The position numbers and the translations under genes are program-made. A DNA stretch of 64,000 nt from Lunularia cruciata. Taxonomy: Eukaryota; Streptophyta; Marchantiopsida; Lunulariales; Lunulariaceae. Under the pieces are notes generated by a model, which was not told the DNA's origin, did no database searches, and worked only from the letters and a program-made list of their open reading frames with translations. Each line of letters starts with the position of its first letter. The stretch's first letter is position 1. The stretch covers positions 2,914,001 to 2,978,000 of the forward strand of contig OX419760.1 in assembly GCA_948567375.1 (NCBI GenBank), in the 5' to 3' direction. Positions 54,215-63,630 of this stretch are shown here, one piece after another.

Positions 54215-54928
54215 CTATGCACAAGTAATGGCTTCAAATATCGTGTGAGGGTTTTGCACCATGACTTCTTGGCAAATCCACTCTTTCAATCCTCGTTTGA
54301 AATTGTCGAGAGCCTCTGCTGGACTCATGTTGGTAATTGCAACTTGTAGATCCAAAAATGCGTCCATATACTCTTGTATGCTATTCTTCTGTCTCAATTC
54401 CCATAGTCGGGTTCGAGCCATCTGCACAAAATCCACCGATTGGAAATTCTTCAGCAGTCCTTCTTGCATTGCTGTCCATGTGACCTCCCTTCTCTCGGCC
54501 AGCATGGATCGTTCCCAAGCGCCATACCATGTGAGCGCTTTATCGGTCAAGTACCCACATGCAAACACGCTTGCAACATGCTCTATGATCTCTATTGAGA
54601 ACAATCGGAAATATCGATTCATTCTCGAGATCCAATTTTCCACTACTCCCATTGTACGCTGCCCCTTGTAAGGCTCGATGTTGCAGGTCTTCTTCATCCG
54701 GAGTAGCAATGTGGCTTCATCGTTGATAAGATTCATAGGCACGGGTGCCTCTCCAAGTACTTCAGTCATAAGTACTGGGTTTTGAGATGGCTCTTCTCCT
54801 TGCATGGCTTGATCGTTCTTGAGGATCTGCACTTGACTTTGTAATGTCTCCATGGTCATCTTAATCTCTTGAAATTCATTCAGCATTCCTTGCATTCCTT
54901 GCACCAGCTCTTGCAACTACGGATCCAT
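54215..54928 (-). pseudogene. Family II gag capsid
   Basis: The start is the ATG at 54926-54928 (MDP), followed at codon 4 by TAG where CAG is likely. From 54916 the frame is open for 233 codons. It has an N-terminal coiled coil (FQEIKMTMETLQSQVQILKN), then the retrotransposon gag domain: IEPYKGQRTMGVVENWISRMNRYF, GYLTDKALTWYGAWE, TWTAMQEGLLKNFQ, LWELRQKNSIQEYMDAFLDL. Capsid proteins assemble the particle in which reverse transcription occurs. Apart from the codon-4 stop this domain is intact. Confidence 0.92.
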
Positions 54929-54961
54929 GGTTCCTGCAACACCTAATTGCTAACGTCTACT

Positions 54962-55165
54962 TCAATACAGAGTCAATATAATCACTCTAGAAGGTGCACA
55001 AACTATCGGAACTACCATTGGGACCTCAGAAGCTATCACTCGTTGATAATACTCCTCACCAAAATTCCTAACCACAAAATCTCTAAACATCACTTTTGGC
55101 CTCACTACATAACAGATTTCTACTTGAGTGTTGAAAGGGAGAGGATTTGGGACATTCATATCCAT
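54962..55165 (-). CDS. Small leader ORF b of family II
   Basis: 67 codons, ATG start (MDMNVPNPLPFN), overlapping the stop region of ORF a by a few bases and ending 34 bp before the gag ATG. The segment FVVRNFGEEYYQRVIASEVPMVV resembles LVYHFGAEFMDRGMNSPNPVIL of ORF a (shared FGxE(F/Y)xxR...SxxP). No known domain is recognised. It is free of stops although gag-pol has five. Confidence 0.45.
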   Translation of the reverse strand: MDMNVPNPLPFNTQVEICYVVRPKVMFRDFVVRNFGEEYYQRVIASEVPMVVPIVCAPSRVIILTLY

Positions 55166-55169
55166 ATTA

Positions 55170-55391
55170 TCATAATAGAATGTAGATCGTCAAATCCCAC
55201 TCTCTGTCATATATCACCACAAGTAGAATCACCGGGTTTGGTGAGTTCATCCCTCTGTCCATGAATTCCGCACCAAAGTGATAAACTAGCGATACCCTCA
55301 TCTGCTCACGCTGGATGTACATAACCTTGATGTGGAATGGGTTTGAAAATGGAAAGCTAGGTGCGGGAAATTGTCCCCCCGGCGCATCCAT
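55170..55391 (-). CDS. Small leader ORF a of family II
   Basis: 73 codons, ATG start (MDAPGGQFPAPSF), beginning about 130 bp inside the primer site. Similar in its second half to leader ORF b. Function unknown. Possibly the two are halves of one older ORF or a duplicated small protein of the element. It could also be translated ahead of gag and lower gag initiation. Confidence 0.45.
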   Translation of the reverse strand: MDAPGGQFPAPSFPFSNPFHIKVMYIQREQMRVSLVYHFGAEFMDRGMNSPNPVILLVVIYDREWDLTIYILL

Positions 55392-55518
55392 CCCATCCGC
55401 TCTCTAAAGCCTTTCCTAAGTCTAGCGATTACTCTATGTTCTCCACCTCAAATTACTCAGTTTCAGTAGTTTGTGCTATTCCAAGAGGGGTGATCCACTC
55501 TCTTGGACTAGAACACTC

Positions 55519-55531
55519 TCTCTGATACCAT
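55519..55531 (-). promoter_or_regulatory. Primer-binding site for initiator tRNA-Met
   Basis: TGGTATCAGAGA on the - strand starts one base after the 5' LTR end. Eleven bases match the complement of the plant initiator Met-tRNA 3' end, the usual primer of plant chromoviruses. Confidence 0.95.
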
Positions 55532-56267
55532 TGTAATACTCTGAGGACAAGAGAAGAGAGAAAACACAGCTTGCACACTCAAACATTTGATGCCCAAGGG
55601 AGCACCTTCTCTTTATTATATAGACAAAGAGGATCTCCTCCAAGGAAGCTCCACCATAGGATTAGGGACACAGATAGGTGACATGTCAGCAAGCTCCACC
55701 CTTGGATTACTTACTTGGATGGGTGACCTGTCTGGTCTAGGTCCTATCTGGTTGGTCAAACAAGCTTTGACCGGAGAGAATCATTTAGGGAATATATAGG
55801 AATCTCAAAATCACATGAGTAAGGTACCGTTGGAAAGCTCTCGTCGGGACAAATCAGGGGGGAGGGAAGGCCAGCCTTTCCTTTGTTGGGGGGGGGGGGA
55901 CCTGCACATTTTCAAGGCCTAATTCATCCGTTTAGGCCTCCGAAATTGCCTTCAAAGATTTCAAGCATATTTTGGTTCCGCCTCTATTAGTAGAAGTCCT
56001 CTTTTGGTGATACCTCTTTCTGATCTTTTTATTCCATCATGTGTAACATCCTTCCAGATGTTACCAAACCAATTCTCACCTTTAAATCATATGTCTGCTA
56101 TTAGTTCTAAGGTTCTCAAGTCTATTTTGGTTTCTGCCCTATTAGTAGAAGTACTCTTTTGGTGATACTTCTATCTAATCTATTTTGACCATCATGTATA
56201 ACATCATTCTAGATGTTACCAAACCAAATTTCACATCTAGATCATATGGCTAACTCTTGGTATTACA
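55532..56267 (-). repeat. 5' LTR of the family II chromovirus
   Basis: 736 bp, termini TGTAATA...TATTACA. Contains a poly-G run of about 13 bases near 55890 that differs in length between LTR copies. Confidence 0.96.
55612..55624 (-). promoter_or_regulatory. TATA box of the family II 5' LTR
   Basis: CTATATAATAAAG on the - strand, conserved in the other family II LTRs. Transcription would start some 30 bases downstream, near 55585. Confidence 0.7.
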
Positions 56268-57060
56268 AAAGCCTATCATCCTTAAACTAATAGGGAAACA
56301 AAACAAGCAAATTTCCCTTTAGAAGATATGTTATGTGCCTTTATCAACATTCACCACATTGATTGGAGTACTTGTCTTGCAATTACCAAGTTTTCCTATA
56401 ATAATTCCAAGCATGCAAGTACAAGCTTCTCTCTTCTTCCTTAATTATGGGCAAGATTCACTTGTTCTAAATTCTCTTCTGGCTCCACCACCATCTCATG
56501 TCTCCCATACTTCCACTATCTTGTCCATGTTATCTATGTCCTTACACCAAGCCAAGTCTTATCTTCTTATTGCTCAAAATTGGCAAAAGCAATAAATTGA
56601 TAGTCATTGTTGTGATCTCATTTTTGAAATTGGTAATAAGGTTATTTTGTCCTCTAATAACCTTCCCCTTCCTCTTGATAACCAAGTTCATAAACTTGCT
56701 CCTTATTTTGTAGGTTCCTTTGATATTATGTAGATCAGTTCTCTTATTGTCTATAGACTTGCACTTCCTAATCACATGAAGATCCATCATGTCTTCCATG
56801 TCTCAAAATTCAAATCCTTTGTTTCTAAATCATCTTCTTGTCCTACTTTTATACAACCTACTCCTCCTCCAATCTCCATTAATAATCATGATGTTGACCA
56901 TATACTTGCATATTGCAACATCTAATGTGGCCACCAACAACAAATTAAATATAAGTTCCTCTAGAAAGTGTATTATCTTCATGATGTCACATGGAAGCTT
57001 GTTTCTCATCTCCAAAATGTGCAAGCGGCTATACATGAATTTGAAGATTTGATGGTGATG
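56268..57060 (+). pseudogene. Older chromovirus integrase, C-terminal part, with chromodomain
   Basis: Starts with the second AAAGC copy, coding KAYHP at the point where the core was split. QANFPLEDMLCAF carries the core end; the catalytic Glu position is not clear. FSYNNSKHAS follows. The frame then gives the GPY/F-like module with the second residue changed (FVGSFDIM) and NHMKIHHVFHVSKFK. 56930-57045 holds a chromodomain remnant (VYYLHDVTWKLVSHLQNVQAAIHEFEDL). Stops at 56593, 56734 and 56923. Confidence 0.82.
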
Positions 57061-57400
57061 AAGACATTACAAGTAGCAATGAGAGAATATGTAATAATAT
57101 GGAGTTAGTAAAAGCTAAATATAGATAACAAGAGGTAGAACTAGCATATATCTAGGAAATTTCTAAGAATATTCTAGAAGGATCCAAGAAGCTTCCCAAT
57201 TAGAAGCTTCTAGGAAATTTCCAAGGATTGAGTAACTTGTATGCAACTTGATGGCAAGCTTAGTTTGCACTCCAAGAAAGGTGGACTTTAGAAGTAACCT
57301 TCCTTGGAAGCTTCTTGGAAGACTTGTACCTAGGTTGCCTATAATACCAAATCCTAAGCTCAAGTCAAGCATTTTGAGTTTCCCTCTTTTGAAGATTCTA
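57061..57400 (+). other. Possible 3' UTR/LTR of the older chromovirus
   Basis: Noncoding, with repeated TTCTAGGAAATTTC and AGAAGCTTC motifs (57150-57215 and 57300-57325). No second copy in the window allows an LTR to be proven. Confidence 0.35.
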
Positions 57401-58403
57401 ATGTGATCTTCCTACTTCTTATTTCTATCCTGTCTTTTACACCATTGGTCTAAAGAGACTTCTTTTTTTCCCACTATGGCTAACTCTCATTCACTCCAAT
57501 CTAGTCTAAGCATTGCTTGCTGTAAAGTTTCAAGATCACCATCTATCTCATTGCAAATGTAAAGATTCATCTGACATCATTCAAGTTTATCAATAGGCTT
57601 TATCACTCTCTCTAATCTTCTTGGGCCTTCATTTAGAAGTTCCATATCATATCTTGATCTCTTTGACATTTCACTCAGATTCTCCACCTAAGGTTACCTT
57701 TTGAGAATCTTCTTCTCCTTTTGTGGCATTAAGATCAAAAACCACTACCCTCCTTTGGGTACCTCCTTAACCTCCAAAGTCAAGGTCTCTTTGGATGAAA
57801 CATCAACTTCAAGTAGGAATTGCTCTTTTGATGATTGATTGATCTAAAGGATTTATCCTATAACTTGGAAAGATAGACTAATTAAGCTTATCAGCTATCT
57901 CCATCACTTCACCATTGTTTTCTCCCCAAGTCTTGAACACATCAAAGAGGACATCTTGACTTTTGATAACCTATTTGGTCTTAGGATTGAAAAGGAGATA
58001 CCCTTTCAAACCTTCTTCATAACCTACATAGATTATTCTTTATACTTTCTTGGTGAACATTCTCCTTTACTCCTTAGGGATATGAGCTTCAAAGAGATAA
58101 CCAAAATCTCTTAGTATAAGAACATCAGGTTTCTTCCCACTCCAACATTCTTTTGGAGTTTTCTCTTGTAAGGTAGTGGTACCATTGATATTCCTTAAGA
58201 AATTAGCAGTTGCACTCCATAATTTCCTCTCTAGCTTTTCATGTTGAAGCATTGCCAAAGCTTTATTGACCAATGTAAGATTCAACATCTCTACAACTCC
58301 ATTTTGGGTTGGACCATCTCCACCAATATAGTCTAGAAATATTCCTTTCTCTAATAAGAAAGACAAAATTCCTGATTTATTTACTCTCTACCTCCATCTG
58401 TTC
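57400..58403 (-). pseudogene. Ty1/copia integrase-RT fragment
   Basis: 58067-58366 reads GPTQNGVVEMLNLTLVNKALAMLQ, KLWSATANFL, KTPKECWSGKKPDVLILRDFGYLF, the C-terminal part of a copia integrase core (the Glu of NGVVE is the last catalytic residue). The frame then gives GYEEGLKGYLLFNPKTK and SQDVLFDVF (57930-58030), the linker typical of copia, and a weak start of RT (IDGDLETLQQAM). The upstream part is cut off by copy B at 58404. The only copia sequence in the window. Confidence 0.85.
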
Positions 58404-59110
58404 TATAACACCCATTTGTGCATGTGTGTGATATTGTGATATTTAGCTTAGTATAACAAGTACTTGAGAGATATTATTTATATAGATAAAGTATGGTTCT
58501 ACATTAGTCATGATAAGCTAAAATTATTCATAGCTAAGATAGTGGGAACCTTACTTTAGAGGAAGTGGAAAAGTTGAGCACCACTACTTTGAATTCTAGT
58601 GTGTTGACTTGGTATTATTCCTAGGTGTTTGGCTTTGAAGAAAGAGTTGAGAACTCTTGGGCCCGCAAGCCTTTTTGTTTTGGATTCTTATATAGTCCAA
58701 GGAGAGCCCATGTGAATGAATCCTTGCCTTAGTGGTTGGGTCAAGATAAGATCATATGCTTATTGGAATATATCCATGTGGATGAATATTCCTTTATACT
58801 TTTTGACTTTACTTGACTTTACTTGACTTTTAGCCTAATAACTTGGGCTACTTTGGTAAATAGTAACTTTAGTGCATAACTATTTCACAATTATATAAAC
58901 AAGGAGTGAGGAGGTACTCATCATCCTTTCATTTGCTACTATCTCTCCCTCATTGAGTTCTCTAGTGAGTATGTCTTGAGTCTTGTAGTGTTAGCCTTGG
59001 AGGAGTATGATTGTAGTATGGAGTTAGGGTTCCTTGCCTTCTTAGTCCATGGTGCGCTACCATAATAGCCATAAGAGGTTCATCTTGAGTGAGAGACAGG
59101 CCTGCTCACA
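58404..59110 (+). repeat. 5' LTR of copy B (family I)
   Basis: 707 bp, TATAACACCC (from TGTAACACCC) to CTGCTCACA. Aligns over its full length with 44804-45492 and, inverted, with both LTRs of copy A. It has an extra TTTACTTGACT unit near 58807-58825 relative to the solo LTR. Confidence 0.94.
58889..58900 (+). promoter_or_regulatory. TATA box of the copy B LTR
   Basis: AATTATATAAAC, at the same place as AGTATATAAA in the other family I LTRs. Confidence 0.7.
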
Positions 59111-59994
59111 TTTTTAGTTCCGTTGCCGTGACCTCTCTAAAAGGCAAGATAATATTCCGTGTACAATTCTATATAAGACAAAAGGAGGCTATGAGAACTC
59201 ACTTGGAGAGAGCTTTAGGGGATGAGAGTGCTTAACTTATGTTAGAGAAATTAAACCCATTTGTATACCATGTAGTTCATTATGATATCTTTGAGTTGAT
59301 TTTGTATATCTTGTACACATGAGAGGATTTGGAGAGATTGTGTGAGGTGGATTGCAGATTTTGGGGATGAAGGTGATTTTGGGCAAAATCTCAAGTTTGA
59401 GATCTGGACTTGAAATTTCTACAAATGATAGCTTGGATTATCTTTTAATTAGTATACTTCAAATTATTATGTGAGCTACTATGCGCATTGAGCTATAATT
59501 TTTGAAAGTTAATAGGGTAAATTGTTCGCGCAACTACATGCTCTTTAAAAAATTGTACATAGTTTGCCATTTCTTCAATTTTTAGTGGAAATTATTTTTT
59601 AAATTTTTCTTCAATTGTTTCAAAAATTTTCAAGAAAATTCAATGCATTATATCCTACCATTTGACACAAGAATTAGAGAGAGATCATTCTTGCGCATGG
59701 AGTTATGAGTTCTTAAAGTGAGGGGGGTGGTTTTCATACCAAATCTGAAATATGTGTGTTGAATAGAAATGTGCCTAGGCTAAATGGTTTGATGAAAAGA
59801 TCTGAAATTTTGTAGGGAAAGATGTCTTAAAGTTGTGATCAAGTTTGAAAATTTTCATGGGACTATGACATACGAATTGAGAGATTTGAGTGACATTGTG
59901 AAGAAGGGTCAATTCTGCAAAGTTTAGATCTCATGCATGAGGAGTGTGAAAGCAACAAAAAGCATATTTGAGTGTTTAGACTCATATTGGGAAC
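59111..59994 (+). other. Leader of copy B with degenerate primer-binding site
   Basis: Directly after the LTR: TTTTTAGTTCCGTTGCCGTG, resembling the GCCGTTGCC core of Athila/Tat-type primer sites but too altered to name the tRNA. The rest is AT-rich and matches the leader of copy A, with no ORF beyond chance length. Confidence 0.55.
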
Positions 59995-60432
59995 ATGGAG
60001 GGTCACCAAGAGTGGAAATTAAGGCTATTCAAGGTTCCCCAAGGGTTTGAGGTGATTGTAGGGGTAGATTTGAGGAAAAGAGAGTTTAGAATAGAATTTA
60101 AAGAGAGTGTTGAGAGGATCCAAAAACCTACACCACTTGGAGGAAAAGGTGAGTCTAAGTGCTTTCTATGTAGAGAGAAGGGACATAAGTCAAGCTCATG
60201 TCCATTGACTTTTAAGAGCAAGAGATTGAGGGAAAGGAGAGGTTTACTTGACTTAAGTTTGCATGTTGGACCTTCTTCACCAAGATTAGGAGGGAGAAGA
60301 TCTAAGACCAAGGAGTTGTCTGAGGTTTTTGGAGTGGAAGGACTTCTAAAAGGACATGAGTGTAGTGGAGTAAAAGCACTTTTGAAAACTTTGGTGAAGG
60401 ATTTTTTAGAGAGTCTTAGTTTAGCTACATAA
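59995..60432 (+). CDS. CCHC zinc-knuckle ORF upstream of gag (family I)
   Basis: 145 codons, ATG to TAA, intact. N-terminal half: EWKLRLFKVPQGFEVIVGVDLRKREFRIEF, a small alpha/beta-looking segment. Near residues 56-69 is a perfect knuckle, CFLCREKGHKSSSC (CX2CX4HX4C). A strongly basic, Arg-rich part follows (RLRERRGLLDLSLHVGPSSPRLGGRR). It is separate from the gag knuckle further on. The order of a fold, then a knuckle, recalls the N-terminal part of nucleic-acid-binding proteins of plant non-LTR elements. A role in RNA binding or packaging is an inference. The homologue in copy A keeps the sequence but has stops. Confidence 0.7.
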   Translation: MEGHQEWKLRLFKVPQGFEVIVGVDLRKREFRIEFKESVERIQKPTPLGGKGESKCFLCREKGHKSSSCPLTFKSKRLRERRGLLDLSLHVGPSSPRLGGRRSKTKELSEVFGVEGLLKGHECSGVKALLKTLVKDFLESLSLAT

Positions 60433-60700
60433 ATATTACCATCTTCATCAGCTAGTTTTCAAGATCAGTGATGGAGATCATCTTTCAACTTATGGATAAA
60501 CTATCCATGAGGGTTTGATTAATATGCACTCTAGGATTTGATGTTGCTATAGAAATCTTGGAGCAACCTGAACCTTTGGTGTTACCTAAGGTGGATACTC
60601 TCAAATGGTGTTAGTCACTTATACACTTTATTAGTTATAGAGTGAGAGAAAAGAAAAGAGAAAAAAAGTTGAGAGAAAAGAAAGATAGTGAGGGGTTAAG
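60433..60700 (+). other. Spacer between the CCHC ORF and gag
   Basis: 268 bp, A-rich near the end (GAAAAAAAGTTGAGAG around 60658). Homologous to the same interval of copy A. No ORF. Confidence 0.6.
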
Positions 60701-61815
60701 ATGAGGAAACTTTCGGTATTCTTTGGCAAGGATAGAGAAGATGTGGAGACCTTTGTGAGAGACTTCAAGAGAGCTTTCATAGGAAAAAATGAGAGGAGGA
60801 AGAATGAGTAAGCCTTGTTATCACCAAATTTCTTTGACAATGTAGCACTTACATGGTATGAGTCAGAATACCAAAAGAGAGAGAGGAGAGATGGGGAAGA
60901 AGAGTCTTGGGAGAATTTGACTTCAACATTCATTGAGAACTTTCTTCCATATGAGAGTTATGAGAGATTGATGAGTGAGGTTACCTTTCTCAAGCAAGGA
61001 GATGGAGAAAAAGTGAGAGTCTATGTGGAAAGAGTGGAAAACTTAGAGTCCAAATTTTGCATAGCGTTAAGGAAGGGTGAGGATGATGTGGAGACTACTA
61101 TGATTGGCATAGGGGCCATGCTCACCAAGAATTTTGTGAGAGGATTGAGACCACAAATTAGAAGCAAGGTGAGATATGAGAGATCTTCTTCTATGGTTGA
61201 AGCTATCAAGATTTCAATTCGTATGGAGGAGAGTTTGGAAGGGGATGAGAATGATTTGGTGGTGAAGGAGGTTGTGCATCCTCCTCAAGGTTACAAGTAT
61301 GGTGGAACTCCTGATAATTTGGTGACAAGGGTTTCACCCCAAGTAGTAGTTACTCCAGTTCTTACACCCCTACGAAAGGATCCACCTCAAACCATCACTA
61401 AACAACTTGCAGATCTCAAGATCAATGTAGTGCAACTATGGGAGAACAGAGAAGTGGATCAAAATGTAGGAAGAGGGCCTAGGAGTTATGGAAACCATCC
61501 ATATAGAGGAGGCCAACCAGCCAACAATTTCAATTATAGAAATTGTTTTGGTTGTGGAAAAAGAGGCCACATCTAAAGGAATTGCCCAAATTCCACTTAC
61601 CATGGAGGAAGGGGTTATGAGGGAGCCAATAGAGGGAAAGAGGGAGGAAGTGAAACCCAAATGGCTCCTAATCCAAACAAAGGGAAGGGGATAGCATCTA
61701 TAGATGTGGTTGAGAGCAAGTATGAGAAGGGAGAGTGCTCAAACTCCAAGGGTCTTAATTTAGAGCTTTTGGCACAAGAGAAGAAGAGAGTTTGTTTTGT
61801 AGAGGATGTGCACTT
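60701..61815 (+). pseudogene. Family I gag, copy B
   Basis: ATG at 60701 (MRKLSVFFGKDREDVETFVRDFK). TAA at 60809-60811. The frame is then open to TAA 61574-61576, and again to a frameshift near 61815. The capsid core holds SPNFFDNVALTWYESEYQ, SWENLTSTFIENFLP, GEKVRVYVERVENLESKF and GLRPQIRSKVRYE. The zinc knuckle is NCFGCGKRGHI*RNCPN, where a TAA (Gln in copy A) falls inside the knuckle. An NFNYRN-type basic linker precedes it. Only these three defects separate it from a full gag. Confidence 0.88.
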
Positions 61816-62830
61816 TCTCAAGGATTTACTCCTAGCCAAGATACTTCTATGCCTACTAGGAGCACTTGCACAAGCACTTCAACACCATCAACAACAAAGA
61901 CTCCAAGAAAGAAGTTTGAGATGGAGGACTTCTTGATGTCAACGCAACAATGGAACTATAATGTCTTTGATGATGTTGGTAGTCACAAGGTTAACATCAC
62001 AGTGGGCCAATTGATTGCTTTGAATCCTACTTTGAGAAAGGAGCTTAGAGGTGGCTTGAGTTCTACAAGGAGCAAGAGGAAGAAGAAGGAAAAAGCTCTA
62101 GTATCAATGGGGGTGGTGGATGCTAAGCCAACACCATGGGAGGCTTGTGAATATACTTCCAAGATTGATATGAGAGTGAATGGTCACAACATCAATGATG
62201 CATTAGTTGATGGAGGATCAGTGAATGCCATATCAGAAAAGTTGATGAAGAAGTTGGGTATGATAACCTCAAGACCTTCAACATTTGTGGTGAGCATGGC
62301 AAACAAGAAACAAGTTTGACCAGTAGGGGTGATGGATAAAATGGTAGTTTCAGTTATGGGAGTTCAAAATCTCATGACTTTCCAAGTCTTGAAGGATTCA
62401 AGCTATGACTTACTTCTTGGGATGCCATGGTTTAGAGCAGCATGCAACTGATTGATGGTACAAAGGTTACTTGATGATTGGGCCATCAAACCATAGAGTC
62501 ACAATTCTTGTGACTAACACCACCAACACTTCACATTCAAATACACTATCTTCTGATTATTGGGAATCAGATTCAGAAGAAGGAGCTTCAAGTGTGGACA
62601 CAAGCATGAAGGAGGAGACTTCCATGGAGGAAGATGAATCTGAATCTGATTCAGATGTGTATCTCTTGTGTGCTATGGATTTTGCACCTAAGCCATAGGT
62701 TTTGAAGGACCCATATAAATCACCATTGACACTTGAGGAGATAGAAAGGAGGTTATCTACTCTCAAGTATGATCCAAATGTTACCAAGGAGGAGAAGGTG
62801 AGATTTGAGGAGATTTTCCAAAGTTCATCC
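61792..62830 (+). pseudogene. Family I protease and linker, copy B
   Basis: After the frameshift: FTPSQDTS, a Ser/Thr-rich stretch, then GSHKVNITVGQLIALNPTLRKELRGG and the active-site loop NDALVDGGSVNAISEKLMKKLG (aspartic protease, Asp at ALVDGG). A TGA at 62317-62319 stands in the place of a basic residue. The following SSYDLLLGMPWFRA is the second protease motif. 62471-62698 is an acidic spacer rich in Asp, Glu and Ser. Confidence 0.82.
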
Positions 62831-62946
62831 ATGTGTTTGCTTTCAATAACATTGATCTAAAGGAACTCACCTTGGAGGAGCACAAGATTGAGGTGGGGTC
62901 ACATGCAAGACCAATCTGCTAAAAGCAACGTTGCATTAGCCCACCA

Positions 62947-63630
62947 ATGTCTTTGGTAGTGAAGGAGGAGATTGATAAGCTCAAGGAGGCCAGATTTATC
63001 TTTGAGGTGGAGAATTTGGGATGGTTGTCTCCAATTATGATTGTGAAGAAAAAGCTTTTAAGTATGTGTGGATTACAAGAAGCTCAATGTTGTTACCAAG
63101 AAGGACTACTACCCATTACCATTCATTGATGAGATCTTGGAGGAGGTTGCAAGTCATGAGAGGTATAGTTTTGGAGATGGTGATAGTGGATATAACCAAA
63201 TCAAGATTGCACCATAGCATCAACAACTCACCACATTCACCACACCTTGAGGAACTTATGTTTCAAGGTCATTCTTTTTGGGGTCTGCAATGCTCTAGCC
63301 ACATTCCAATGATGCATGAACAAGATATTTGAACCTTTCTTTGGGAAAAATGTAAGAGACTTCATTGATGATTTTTGTGTCTATGGGAGCAAGGAGGAGC
63401 ACTTTGAGCATCTAATCAAGGTCTTGAAATGCTTGGATGAGGCAAATCCATCACTCAACCCAGAGAAATACATTTTTGGATGTGAAGAAGGTCTAATTTT
63501 GGGACACATCATCTCCAAGGATGGAATAGCAGTTGATCTTGAGAAGGTGAAGAAAATCTCATACCTTCCATTCCCTTCAAGCTTGACAAAGTTAAGCCAA
63601 TTCTTGGGGATGGTTGGGTACTATAGGTAG
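62947..63630 (+). pseudogene. Family I reverse transcriptase, copy B
   Basis: VVKEEIDKLKEARFIFEVENLGW starts RT at 62947. Frameshifts near 63050 and 63200-63310 damage the palm. The frame 63316-63630 holds NKIFEPFFGKNVRDF, the box FIDDFCVYG, CLDEANPSLNPEKYIFGCEEG and LILGHIISKDGIAVDLEKVKKI up to FLGMVGYYR. The active-site aspartates are present. Compared with copy A, the palm is worse and the thumb better. Confidence 0.88.

Larger units (their letters stand above)
49698..56267 (-). mobile_element. Complete-length chromovirus (Ty3/gypsy, family II)
   Basis: A 6570-bp element on the - strand with both LTRs (55532-56267 and 49698-50405), an iMet-tRNA primer site, leader ORFs, gag with zinc knuckle, protease, RT, RNase H, DD35E integrase, chromodomain, polypurine tract and a perfect target duplication (AAAGC). 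The LTRs differ by scattered, mainly C/T, substitutions and one indel of about 25-30 bp in the G-rich stretch, so insertion was comparatively recent. It cannot move by itself: gag has a stop at codon 4, protease a stop in its active site, RT two stops, RNase H a frameshift, and a stop precedes the chromodomain. Confidence 0.97.
48930..57060 (+). mobile_element. Older chromovirus (Ty3/gypsy) whose integrase gene is split by a younger chromovirus
   Basis: 48930-49697 and 56268-57060 together form an integrase gene on the + strand. The 49698-56267 element sits between them with a 5-bp target duplication. Left part: degenerate RNase H end, zinc finger and most of the core. Right part: the core end, the GPY/F-like module and a chromodomain. 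5' parts (gag, RT) are absent; LTRs were not identified, although 57061-57400 may hold the 3' UTR or LTR. Confidence 0.85.

Noticed and set aside
60003-60311. 102-codon - strand frame opposite the CCHC ORF
   Set aside because: Antisense shadow of the conserved + strand ORF.
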